A stretch of DNA of 43,918 bases from Micromonospora sp. KC723 (lineage in GTDB: Bacteria; Actinomycetota; Actinomycetes; Mycobacteriales; Micromonosporaceae): NCBI RefSeq assembly GCF_004348595.1, contig NZ_SMKD01000036.1, forward strand, positions 1 to 43,918. Direction: 5' to 3'. Both the position numbers and the translations under genes were made by a program. Positions 37,223 to 43,918 of the stretch are shown piece after piece (position 1 is the stretch's first letter; each line of letters starts with the position of its first letter). The notes beneath the pieces are model-generated. The model saw only the letters and a list, made by a program, of their open reading frames with translations, was not told the origin of the DNA and made no database searches.

Positions 37223-39217
37223 ATGTCCAACCCGATGTCCGGCGGGGGCATGGCCAGTTGGAGCATGCTCCGGTCGATGCGCAGCCGTGACGAGGTCAGC
37301 GCCCACCGGCTCAAGCGCGGCACGGCCCGCCGGATCGTCGCGTTCGCCCGGCCCTACCGGCGGGACATCGTCGTCTTCCTGATCACCGTGGTGATCGCCG
37401 CGGTCATCGGGGTGGCCACCCCGGTGCTCGCCGGCGACGTCATCAACACCATCACCCGGGGCGGTCCGGACGCCGGCGGCACGGTGGTCCGCCTGGCCCT
37501 GGTCATCGCCGCCCTGGCGGTCGCCGACGCGCTCTTCTCCCTGGCCCAACGGTGGTACTCGGCGCGTATCGGCGAGGGCATCATCCTCGACCTACGCACC
37601 CGGGTCTACGACCACGTGCAGCGGATGCCGTTGCAGTTCTTCAGCCGCACCCAGACCGGTGCCCTGGTCAGCCGCCTCAACAACGACGTGATGGGCGCCC
37701 AGCGGGCGTTCACCTCGACGCTGTCCGGGGTGGTCAGCAACGTCATCCAACTGGTCCTCACCGCCGCGGTGATGTTCACCCTCTCCTGGCAGATCACCAT
37801 CCTGTCGCTGGTGCTGCTGCCCATCTTCATCCTTCCGGCCCGCCGGGTCGGGCGGCGGCTGGCCGAGATCACCCGGGAGTCGTACAACCTCGACGCCAAG
37901 ATGAACGCCACCATGACCGAACGGTTCGGGGTGGCCGGGGCGCTGCTGGTCAAGCTCTTCGGCTCGCCGGAGGAGGAGGCCCGGCGCTTCGCCCTCCGCG
38001 CCGAACGGGTCCGGGACATCGGCATCCAGTCCGCGATGTACTCGCGGACGTTCTTCGTGGCGATGCTGCTGGTCGCCTCGCTGGCCCAGGCGCTGACCTA
38101 TGGCCTGGGCGGCTGGCTGGTGGTCGCCGGCGCGGTCAGCGCCGGCACCGTGGTCACCCTCGCGCTGCTGCTCACCCGCCTGTACGGGCCGCTGACCGCG
38201 CTGTCCAACGTCCGGGTGGACGTGATGAGCGCGCTGGTCTCCTTCGACCGGGTCTTCGAGGTGCTCGACCTGCGTCCGGGCATCGAGGAGAAGCCGGACG
38301 CGGTGCCGGTGCCCCGGGGCGACGGCCGGGTCGAGTTCCGTGACGTCCGGTTCCGCTACCCGGCCGCCGCCGAGGTGTCCCTCGCCTCGCTGGAGGAGGT
38401 CGCCACCCTCGACCGCACCGTCAACGAGCCGGTGCTCAGGGGCGTCTCGTTCACCGTCGAGCCGGGCCAGATGGTGGCCCTGGTCGGTCCCTCCGGCGCG
38501 GGCAAGTCGACCCTGTCGATGTTGATCTCCAGGGTCTACGACGTGACCGACGGGGCGGTGCTGGTCGGTGGCGTCGACGTCCGCGACGCCACCCTCGCCT
38601 CGCTGCGCGACGAGATCGGCGTCGTCACCCAGGACAGCCACCTCTTCCACGAGACCATCCGGGAGAACCTGCGGTACGCCAAGCCCGACGCCACCGACGA
38701 CGAGATCTGGGCGGCCCTCGCGGGCGCGCAGGTCGCCGACCTGGTCCGGGCCCTGCCCGACGGGCTGGACACCATGGTCGGTGAGCGCGGCTACCGCTTC
38801 TCCGGCGGCGAGAAACAGCGCATCGCGATCGCCCGGCTGCTGCTCAAGGCGCCGTCGATCGTGATCCTCGACGAGGCCACCGCCCACCTGGACTCGGAGA
38901 GCGAGGCAGCCGTGCAGCGCGCGCTGTCGGTGGCGTTGACCGGGCGGACGGCGCTGGTCATCGCGCACCGGCTCTCCACGGTCCGCGACGCCGACCAGAT
39001 CCTGGTCCTCGACGACGGGCGAATCGTCGAGCGCGGCCGGCACGACGAACTGGTCGCCGTCGGTGGCCTCTACGCCGAGCTGTACCGCACCCAGTTCGCG
39101 GTCACCGACTCGCCTCGCCCGTACGTCGAGGGCGAGGTGCCCGAGCCGGTGGTCACCACCGTGCCGATGGGCACCTACGTCGCCCGCGAGCCCCTGCCGC
39201 CCGCCGCCGCCAACTAG
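37223..39217 (+). CDS. ABC exporter, fused permease and ATPase
   Basis: A 664-aa half-transporter working as a dimer. About six transmembrane helices lie between residues 50 and 330, with the RTQTGALVSRLNNDVMGAQ coupling region. The C-terminal ATPase has GPSGAGKSTLSMLISRVY, FSGGEKQRIAIARLLLKAP and VILDEATAHLDSES. ATG 37223 lies 5 bases after GGAGG; GTG 37217 overlaps that site. The stop codon TAG is directly at the edge of an IS element: CTAG here is also the element's target, so the true last codon before insertion is uncertain. Substrate unknown. Confidence 0.9.
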   Translation: MSNPMSGGGMASWSMLRSMRSRDEVSAHRLKRGTARRIVAFARPYRRDIVVFLITVVIAAVIGVATPVLAGDVINTITRGGPDAGGTVVRLALVIAALAVADALFSLAQRWYSARIGEGIILDLRTRVYDHVQRMPLQFFSRTQTGALVSRLNNDVMGAQRAFTSTLSGVVSNVIQLVLTAAVMFTLSWQITILSLVLLPIFILPARRVGRRLAEITRESYNLDAKMNATMTERFGVAGALLVKLFGSPEEEARRFALRAERVRDIGIQSAMYSRTFFVAMLLVASLAQALTYGLGGWLVVAGAVSAGTVVTLALLLTRLYGPLTALSNVRVDVMSALVSFDRVFEVLDLRPGIEEKPDAVPVPRGDGRVEFRDVRFRYPAAAEVSLASLEEVATLDRTVNEPVLRGVSFTVEPGQMVALVGPSGAGKSTLSMLISRVYDVTDGAVLVGGVDVRDATLASLRDEIGVVTQDSHLFHETIRENLRYAKPDATDDEIWAALAGAQVADLVRALPDGLDTMVGERGYRFSGGEKQRIAIARLLLKAPSIVILDEATAHLDSESEAAVQRALSVALTGRTALVIAHRLSTVRDADQILVLDDGRIVERGRHDELVAVGGLYAELYRTQFAVTDSPRPYVEGEVPEPVVTTVPMGTYVAREPLPPAAAN

Positions 39218-39544
39218 GCGGTGTTTCATAAGCCGGGTCGGAGCCACTCGTTGATCGTGGCGATGTGCACGGTGGCGTGGTAGCGGACGGCGAGTTTGTC
39301 GTAGCGGGTGGCGAGGGCTCGGTTGCGTTTGAGCTGGTTGATGCCGCACTCGACTGCGTGACGCTGCCGGTAGATGTGGGCGTCGAAGGTCGGCGGCCGG
39401 CCGCCCTTCGAGCCCTTCTTTCGGCGGCTCGCGGCCTGGTCAATCTTGATCGGGATGGTCGCGGCGATACCCCGGCGGGCCAGGTGCTGTCGATTGGCGC
39501 GGGAGCTGTAGGCCTTGTCCGCGAGGACCCGGTCCGGGCGCTTC
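39217..39544 (-). mobile_element. Truncated IS5-family element, copy 1
   Basis: Starts at the terminal sequence GGCGGTGTTTCATAAGCC directly after CTA and carries the last 106 codons of a transposase on the minus strand. It ends abruptly near 39544 with unrelated sequence, so the other end and the first part of the transposase are missing. Its first 262 bases are identical to the copy at the right end of the window. Insertion after CTA suits the CTAG targets of IS427-type IS5 elements. Confidence 0.85.
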
Positions 39545-39549
39545 GACAC
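39226..39549 (-). pseudogene. IS5-family transposase, C-terminal fragment
   Basis: The fragment reads [20 protein letters not shown] and continues to the stop at 39226. The IS5 signature Y-2-R-3-E-6-K is complete in [15 protein letters not shown] and includes the last acid of the DDE triad; the first two acids are lost with the truncation. The GTG at 39549 is accidental. It cannot transpose on its own. Confidence 0.85.
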
Positions 39550-39777
39550 ACGCTAGTGGTCACCCGGGTAGCGCTGCCGTCCGCGCACAACAGCGCGTAG
39601 CGATGCTCTTGATCAACCTTTGAGAGCGCCCATCACGGGCAGGCCGCACACGCTCCAGTGGACCCAACCGCAGTGGGCTTCACCAATCGGTGACATACCG
39701 TTGTCCGCTTGAGGCCTTCGAGACTCTCAGTCGTTAAGAGGGGAGGACCCATTCCCACTCTGGCAAGGGAGGCGGAG
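39545..39777. other. Sequence between the IS relic and the hydrolase gene
   Basis: These 233 bp contain no convincing gene. The segment ATCGGTGACATACCGTTGTC near 39690 is a possible promoter for the gene at 39778. The ribosome site GGAGG (39768-39772) ends the region. Confidence 0.4.
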
Positions 39778-41400
39778 GTGCAGACAGCGCGGGCACGCCT
39801 GGTACTGCTTTTCGCGTCGACGGCGCTGCCGGCCGCGGCCGAGGCAGCGGCGATGCACGCGGTCGGCTTCCTGAGAACCCGAGCCATTGCGCCGCAGTTC
39901 AGCGCCGTGTGGCCGTACAGCATGTTCCACGACCTGCGCTGGGTGCTGGTTTACCACAACAGTTGGTTCAGCCTCGGTACGAAACTCCTCGCCGCGGTCG
40001 TCGTACATGGGCTGCTCTGCGCCGTGTACGTCGCGCTCGCCTGGCCCATGGAGATTCCACGGCCGCCGCTGCGCCGCCTGGCCGGGCGCAGCCTGGTCTT
40101 CGCCGCGTTCATCGCCCTGCTTCTCCTGCCCTGGGCGACCATCGCGGTGGCCACCGCCCAGTTCGCGCTGGCCTGGATCCTGCTCCTGGAACTGGTGCCG
40201 TTGCTGGTCCTGGCTCCGCTCGTCGCGCGTGGCGGGGTCGTGAGCGACTGGTGGCGTGGCCTGCCGACGCTTCGCCTGGCCGGTTGGTCGCTGCTCACCT
40301 TCGTAGCCCTCACCATCGGCGGCGCCCTCGTGGCCGCCACTCCTGGATGGTTCGCGGTGGCTACAGCGGGCGCGATGGGGGCGGTCAACGGGCTGATCTG
40401 GCTGGGGCTGGTCCGGGACGCCCTGCGCCAGAAGCCGGTGCTCTACCGACTGGCGCCGGTCGCCCCGATCGTCGCCGCCCTAACCGTTGCTAGCGTGTAT
40501 GCGGTCGATCTCGTCGCGGTGCGGCTGATCAGCACGGGCCCTCAATCCGCTCCGTCGACCACTGTCCTCCCCCCGGTACCCCAAGCCGTGATCTACCTTG
40601 CCGGTTTCAACTCCACCTACCCAGGCGACCCGGCCCCACCAGCCGGACCGGTGTGGCGCTTCTCCTACCGAGGCACCAACGCCGACGGCCGGGCCCGCCC
40701 ATACGCGCCCAGCGACACCCATCAGTCGATCGTCGACAGTGCGCGGCTCCTTGCCGAGCAGGTGGACCGGGTGCATGCTGTAACCGGCCGGCCGGTTGCG
40801 CTGATCGGGGAGAGCGCAGGAGCGATGATCGTCCGCTTCTACCTCGCCCGGTTACGACATCCGGCGGTGACGAGCGCCGTCCTCAGCGACCCGTTGGTCC
40901 GGGCCGGCCGCACCTACTATCCGCCACCCGGTGCCGACAGCGGATGGGGAATCGGGACCGGCTGGCTGCTGCGCGGGCTCCTCGTAGTGCCCGGCGGACC
41001 CTTGCCCGATGACGTCGACCAACCGTTCCTGCGTTCGCTGCTGGACAACGCGCCACTCTTCCGCAACGAGTTGCTCTGTCCGGTGCCTGGCGTAAGGATG
41101 ATGGCCTTGCTGCCGACCATCGACACGTTGGCCCTCCCGCCTCCGGGCCTTCCGGACATCCCCCTGATCGAGGTGGGGGCCATCCATGCGCCGTTGATCA
41201 ACCGGCCGGCCGTACAGAAGATCATCGGTGCCTTCCTCAACGGCGAACTGGGCATCACTCCCGAGAGACGCCGCTACCGGGGCAGGTTGGCTTTTTTCGT
41301 GGCATGGCAGGCTCCCGCCCTGCCAATCAGGTTGAACCCGGTCTGGCGGACGCAGACCGACACCGATGTCCTGTTCCAGAGGGTCGGCTGTCCTGCCTGA
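39778..41400 (+). CDS. Multi-pass membrane protein with C-terminal alpha/beta-hydrolase domain
   Basis: A 540-aa protein from GTG 39778, with GGAGG 5 bases upstream. About six or seven helices occupy residues 7-250 (for example KLLAAVVVHGLLCAVYVALA, SLVFAAFIALLLLPWATIAV, LLTFVALTIGGALVAA). From about residue 268 an alpha/beta-hydrolase fold follows: VIYLAGFNSTYPG, and the nucleophile elbow ALIGESAGAMIVRFYL with Ser346, and a late histidine in VGAIHAPLINRP. It is probably a membrane-tethered esterase or lipase-like enzyme; substrate unknown. It lies just inside the IS-bounded segment. Confidence 0.75.
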   Translation: MQTARARLVLLFASTALPAAAEAAAMHAVGFLRTRAIAPQFSAVWPYSMFHDLRWVLVYHNSWFSLGTKLLAAVVVHGLLCAVYVALAWPMEIPRPPLRRLAGRSLVFAAFIALLLLPWATIAVATAQFALAWILLLELVPLLVLAPLVARGGVVSDWWRGLPTLRLAGWSLLTFVALTIGGALVAATPGWFAVATAGAMGAVNGLIWLGLVRDALRQKPVLYRLAPVAPIVAALTVASVYAVDLVAVRLISTGPQSAPSTTVLPPVPQAVIYLAGFNSTYPGDPAPPAGPVWRFSYRGTNADGRARPYAPSDTHQSIVDSARLLAEQVDRVHAVTGRPVALIGESAGAMIVRFYLARLRHPAVTSAVLSDPLVRAGRTYYPPPGADSGWGIGTGWLLRGLLVVPGGPLPDDVDQPFLRSLLDNAPLFRNELLCPVPGVRMMALLPTIDTLALPPPGLPDIPLIEVGAIHAPLINRPAVQKIIGAFLNGELGITPERRRYRGRLAFFVAWQAPALPIRLNPVWRTQTDTDVLFQRVGCPA

Positions 41401-41477
41401 CCGGGCCTTCGATCGCTGGCCTGTCAGGGGCGAGGCCGTCGGCGTCGCAGTCGGTCTCGGCCAGGTTGAAGATCAAG

Positions 41478-41725
41478 CTAAGGGCGGGCGCCGACCACCC
41501 GGCGGCGGACTTTTTCCAGCACCGGCCCGGGCAGGCCGGTGGCAGCGAGCAGCCGGGGCAGCAGCTCGGGCTGCAGGTTCATCGCCCGGAACACCTCCCC
41601 GAGGGTGACCCCGTGCGCGGGCCGGTAGACCACCTCGACTGGGTCACCGGCGCCGATCTCACCTTCCTGGAGCACCCGCAGGTAGGCCCCGGGCAGCGCC
41701 CGCTCGGTGAAGCGCCGGACGACAA
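41478..41725 (-). pseudogene. C-terminal remnant of a MOSC-domain protein
   Basis: On the minus strand RRFTERALPGAYLRVLQEGE leads into GAGDPVEVVYRPAHGVTLGE and ends RRRVVGARP-stop. This is the C-terminal third of a MOSC (molybdenum-cofactor sulfurase C-terminal) protein. Upstream of about 41725 the homology ends and the frame no longer looks protein-like, so the N-terminal two-thirds are missing. Confidence 0.65.
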
Positions 41726-41815
41726 CCCGTCGCTGGGTACCGGCGCGTACGCGCTGGACCAGTCCTGGCACATCGCGTTCCTGTTCGTCAGCGCGGTCGT
41801 CATCGCACTCTGAGC
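41723..41815 (+). pseudogene. C-terminal remnant of a membrane protein
   Basis: The plus strand reads DNPSLGTGAYALDQSWHIAF then LFVSAVVIAL-stop. It looks like the last hydrophobic helix of a membrane protein, with no start of its own. It abuts the MOSC fragment on the opposite strand, so two gene tails have been joined back to back near 41723. The family is not recognised. Confidence 0.45.
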
Positions 41816-41822
41816 CCCCGGC

Positions 41823-41866
41823 ACGACGAAGCCCTCCGTTTGAAGCCGAGCGGAGGGCTTCGTCGT
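41823..41866. terminator. Bidirectional hairpin at the end of vapC
   Basis: A perfect 16-bp stem (41823-41838 with 41851-41866; arm ACGACGAAGCCCTCCG) and a 12-nt loop, 4 bp from the vapC stop. It also follows the plus-strand membrane-protein tail. Confidence 0.8.
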
Positions 41867-41869
41867 CGT

Positions 41870-42253
41870 TCAGAACGGGATGATCGGGCCGCCGCCGGCG
41901 AGTCCGGCGTACAGGCCGGGCTGCCCGGTGAGCACGTTGCAGCCGTTGTCGACGGCGGCGAGCAGCGCGCTGGCCGCGTCCAGGCGGCCGACGGTGTCGT
42001 AGACGAACGCGAGTGCCCGCCAGCTGACCGGATCGACGGTGAGCACCGCGGCGGCCGGGTGGTTGACGAGCAGATCGAGCCGAGCGGTGTCGGCGACGGC
42101 CCGGGACGCTTCCGCTAGGCACATCACCGGCACCCCGAAGTGGCAGTCCTCGTCGGCGACCTCGGCGATCACCTCGCCCACGTCGATGCTCGCCCGGGTG
42201 AAGGCGACGATCGCGGAGGTGTCGAGGATGACCCGGATCGGGCGGTCGTTCAC
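41870..42253 (-). CDS. vapC: VapC-type PIN-domain toxin
   Basis: A 127-aa PIN-domain ribonuclease, toxin of a type II pair. Expected acids are present: D11 in VILDTSAIVAF, E48 in MCLAEASRAV, and D92 in GRLDAASALLAAVDNG. GTG 42253 overlaps the antitoxin stop (GTGA), giving coupled translation. PIN toxins cut specific RNAs such as tRNAs; its target is not visible. The final residues GGGPIIPF are short for the family but plausible. Confidence 0.85.
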   Translation of the reverse strand: MNDRPIRVILDTSAIVAFTRASIDVGEVIAEVADEDCHFGVPVMCLAEASRAVADTARLDLLVNHPAAAVLTVDPVSWRALAFVYDTVGRLDAASALLAAVDNGCNVLTGQPGLYAGLAGGGPIIPF

Positions 42254-42435
42254 GCGGCGCGCGCGGGGAGGCCGATCTGGGCGCGCAGTTCAGCGTCCAG
42301 CTCCGGTGTCCAGCGGCGCTGGGCCTCGTCGAGCTTCCGCCGGGCGCGGGCCTTGCCCTGATCGTCGACGACGATGCCGGCGGCGGCGAGGATCTCCTCG
42401 CTGCGGGCGCCGGTGTCGGGGCTGCTGTGGGCCAT
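42250..42435 (-). CDS. vapB: VapB-type antitoxin
   Basis: A 61-aa charged protein upstream of and overlapping vapC. Sequence features are an N-terminal MAHSSPDTGARSEEILAAAG and C-terminal ARRKLDEAQRRWTPELDAEL. It lacks a clear AbrB or ribbon-helix-helix motif, so it is assigned mainly from size and position. There is no ribosome-binding site; a -10-like element directly upstream suggests a leaderless mRNA. Confidence 0.65.
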   Translation of the reverse strand: MAHSSPDTGARSEEILAAAGIVVDDQGKARARRKLDEAQRRWTPELDAELRAQIGLPARAA

Positions 42436-42441
42436 GCTCGG

Positions 42442-42470
42442 AGGATACCCCTGGCCTGGCCGGCAGTCAC
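42442..42470 (-). promoter_or_regulatory. Candidate leaderless promoter of vapBC
   Basis: On the minus strand TATCCT (42447-42442) lies 6 bases before the vapB ATG, with TGACTG about 16 bases further upstream as a possible -35. The transcript would start at or beside the start codon. This accords with the absence of a Shine-Dalgarno sequence. Confidence 0.4.
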
Positions 42471-42572
42471 GTGCAACAAGTCAAGCAGAGGGCTGGTCTG
42501 AGGCGGTTTGTGTCCTGCCGGTGCCAGACATTCGGCGTATAACCGCACATATGTCTTCGTACGCTACGGCGT

Positions 42573-43148
42573 GTGGTACCGCCCATCGTCCGGCTCGCCC
42601 CAGGGCTTCTTGCCCGGGCCGAACTCGGAGACCTGGCGACGTGGGTCTCCGCAGTCGCCAGCCTTGCAACCGCCGCCCTTGCCCTCGTGGCAGGCATCGT
42701 CAGCTACCGCATGTACAAGATCGAATCCGGTCGCGACCGGCGGGCCGAGGACGAGAGACGGGAACGTGTCCCGCTCCACCTGTCCGGGTGCCCGTCATAG
42801 TCCCTCCGGGGACGACTCCGCCGGCGCCTGAGCATCAAGAGGTTCCGGGCGATCCGTTCTGTCGCGCGAACATCCTCAACGCCTCCACCCTGCCCGTCTA
42901 CGAGGTATGGGTTTTGGTTCCGCCCAGATGGGGGGCGGAGCTTCAGGGCCGACGAACCCATCCGGGTGATACCTCCACACCAGGGGCAGGTTGCAGTTCC
43001 TCTGCCAGAGTGGGTCCACGGCACAGAACTGCCGTCGGCGCTCGACGTCAGCATGACGTTCCGCGACTCGGCAGGGCGGTACTGGATGCGCGATGAACAA
43101 GGCTTTCTTTTCGAGAAGATCGCCCCTCTGCTGCGGCGCCCCGCATGA
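42573..43148 (+). pseudogene. Frameshifted gene for a membrane-anchored protein
   Basis: Three consecutive pieces in alternating frames look like one protein. First comes a helix then a polar stretch: LATWVSAVASLATAALALVA followed by KIESGRDRRAEDERRER. Next, in another frame, NILNASTLPVYEVWVLVPPR. Last, back in the first frame, RADEPIRVIPPHQGQVAVPL and FRDSAGRYWMRDEQGFLFE up to the stop at 43148. The second shift falls at a run of six G (near 42930). It could be a real pseudogene or contain sequencing errors. Its role is unknown. Confidence 0.6.
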
Positions 43149-43154
43149 GCGCGT

Positions 43155-43655
43155 TCACCCAGCTACGGGTGGGCCTTCCCGGGGCGAAGGGGGTCGCTGG
43201 TGTAGGTGGATGAACGGCGCCCGTACGCCAGCGGAGAAGTGAGCGGCGGCTTCGAGGGCGGCCCGGACGCGGCGAACGGGTGGCTGCCCAGCGGTGGCGT
43301 GGAGGGCACCGAGGGCGATGTCCTGGCCGCAGCCGACCGCGGCGTACCCGTCGGCGGGTTAGCCGACCTGGAAGTCGCCCTGGATGACGAACAGCCTGCC
43401 TGCGACTCCGACGAGGAAGGTGCCGCCGGTCTCCCGGCCGCCGTCCCGGTGGAGCCATCCCCCGGTGTCGAGGCATTTCCGTACGGCCGAGATAAACGTG
43501 GTGGCCATGTGCCGGTCCAAGGCGGCCGGCGAGGTCGGTAGCGTCGGCGCGTCGAGGGCGTACCGGAGCAGTTGCCCCATGCGGAAGCTGTCGGTGAAGC
43601 CCATCAGGTACGGCCCGTTGCGGAACACCTTGCTGTCGGCGCGGACGCTGGAGCT
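43155..43655 (-). pseudogene. Ntn-hydrolase/proteasome-like protein, 5'-truncated and with an internal stop
   Basis: Reading left from 43655: KVFRNGPYLMGFTDSFRMGQ, later ETGGTFLVGVAGRLFVIQGD, then FQVG, a TAA (43361-43359) and, in the same frame, PADGYAAVGCGQDIALGALH up to the stop at 43157-43155. This resembles phage- and actinomycete-encoded 20S-proteasome-fold proteins. The first 30 or so residues, including any catalytic N-terminus, are removed by the IS element at 43657. The TAA most simply arose from TAC (QVGYPADGY). Confidence 0.65.
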
Positions 43656-43656
43656 A

Positions 43657-43918
43657 GGCGGTGTTTCATAAGCCGGGTCGGAGCCACTCGTTGATCGTGG
43701 CGATGTGCACGGTGGCGTGGTAGCGGACGGCGAGTTTGTCGTAGCGGGTGGCGAGGGCTCGGTTGCGTTTGAGCTGGTTGATGCCGCACTCGACTGCGTG
43801 ACGCTGCCGGTAGATGTGGGCGTCGAAGGTCGGCGGCCGGCCGCCCTTCGAGCCCTTCTTTCGGCGGCTCGCGGCCTGGTCAATCTTGATCGGGATGGTC
43901 GCGGCGATACCCCGGCGG
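43657..43918 (-). mobile_element. IS5-family element, copy 2 (cut by window edge)
   Basis: 262 bases identical to copy 1 (offset 4,440), again starting GGCGGTGTTTCATAAGCC after CTA. It carries the transposase C-terminus (stop at 43666), including the Y-2-R-3-E-6-K motif. The window ends inside it, which would also be expected if an assembly broke at a repeated element. Confidence 0.85.

Noticed and set aside
39709..39777. Upstream extension of the membrane hydrolase to 39709
   Set aside because: The extra 23 residues are polar and unlike a signal or helix, and GTG 39778 has a well-placed GGAGG.
41304..41813. 169-codon plus-strand gene after the hydrolase
   Set aside because: Only the last 30 residues look like protein; the rest is antisense to the MOSC remnant or non-coding.
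42374..43096. 240-codon plus-strand frame over vapB and downstream
   Set aside because: Its first half is antisense to vapB and non-coding; only the NILNASTLPVYEVW part belongs to the frameshifted gene.

Overview
The window is very GC-rich, uses many GTG starts and carries actinobacterial marker genes: WhiA, RbpA, OpcA, a SufR-headed suf operon, a DUF397/Scr1-type regulator pair and an acVLRF1 protein. The gene order rapZ-yvcK-whiA-gap-pgk-tpi-secG-rbpA and tkt-tal-pgi-zwf-opcA-pgl, with ctaB and ctaA close by, points to a filamentous actinomycete. Micromonosporaceae (Micromonospora-like) is my best guess; this is inferred from gene content and was not tested by alignment.

Layout. 1-4.5 kb: recQ (cut by the window edge), an XRE/DUF397 regulator pair whose 5' end lies on a possible gene remnant, a SWIM zinc-finger protein and a small alpha/beta-barrel-like protein. 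4.8-11.9 kb: rapZ-yvcK-whiA, then lower glycolysis (gap, pgk, tpiA), secG and rbpA, ending at a strong bidirectional terminator. 11.9-20.5 kb, minus strand: transketolase, transaldolase, a Pgi-like domain joined in frame to Zwf, OpcA and 6-phosphogluconolactonase, i.e. the pentose-phosphate operon. 20.8-24.2 kb: ctaB and ctaA (heme O and heme A synthesis) flank two little-known genes. 24.4-31.1 kb: the complete suf operon (sufR-B-D-Rieske-C-S-U-T). 31.1-39.2 kb: a broken VOC gene, a LysE-type exporter, acVLRF1, a zinc metallopeptidase, an ABC-F ATPase with a small HTH protein and an enoyl-CoA hydratase, and an ABC exporter.

39.2-43.9 kb is an accessory and decaying segment. It lies between two copies of the same IS5-family end in the same orientation; the first is a truncated relic and the second runs off the window. 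Between them are a membrane protein with a C-terminal alpha/beta-hydrolase domain, a MOSC remnant, a membrane-protein tail, a VapBC-type toxin-antitoxin pair, a frameshifted membrane-anchored gene and an Ntn-hydrolase-like pseudogene that has a stop codon and has lost its 5' end at the IS.

The window is largely ordinary housekeeping DNA. The most unusual points are: the uninterrupted Pgi-like/Zwf reading frame, in which the Pgi half appears to have lost its catalytic residues; the 27-bp tandem repeats between zwf and opcA; and the IS-bounded graveyard at the right end. I saw no CRISPR array, tRNA, rRNA, biosynthetic cluster or clearly new defence system.
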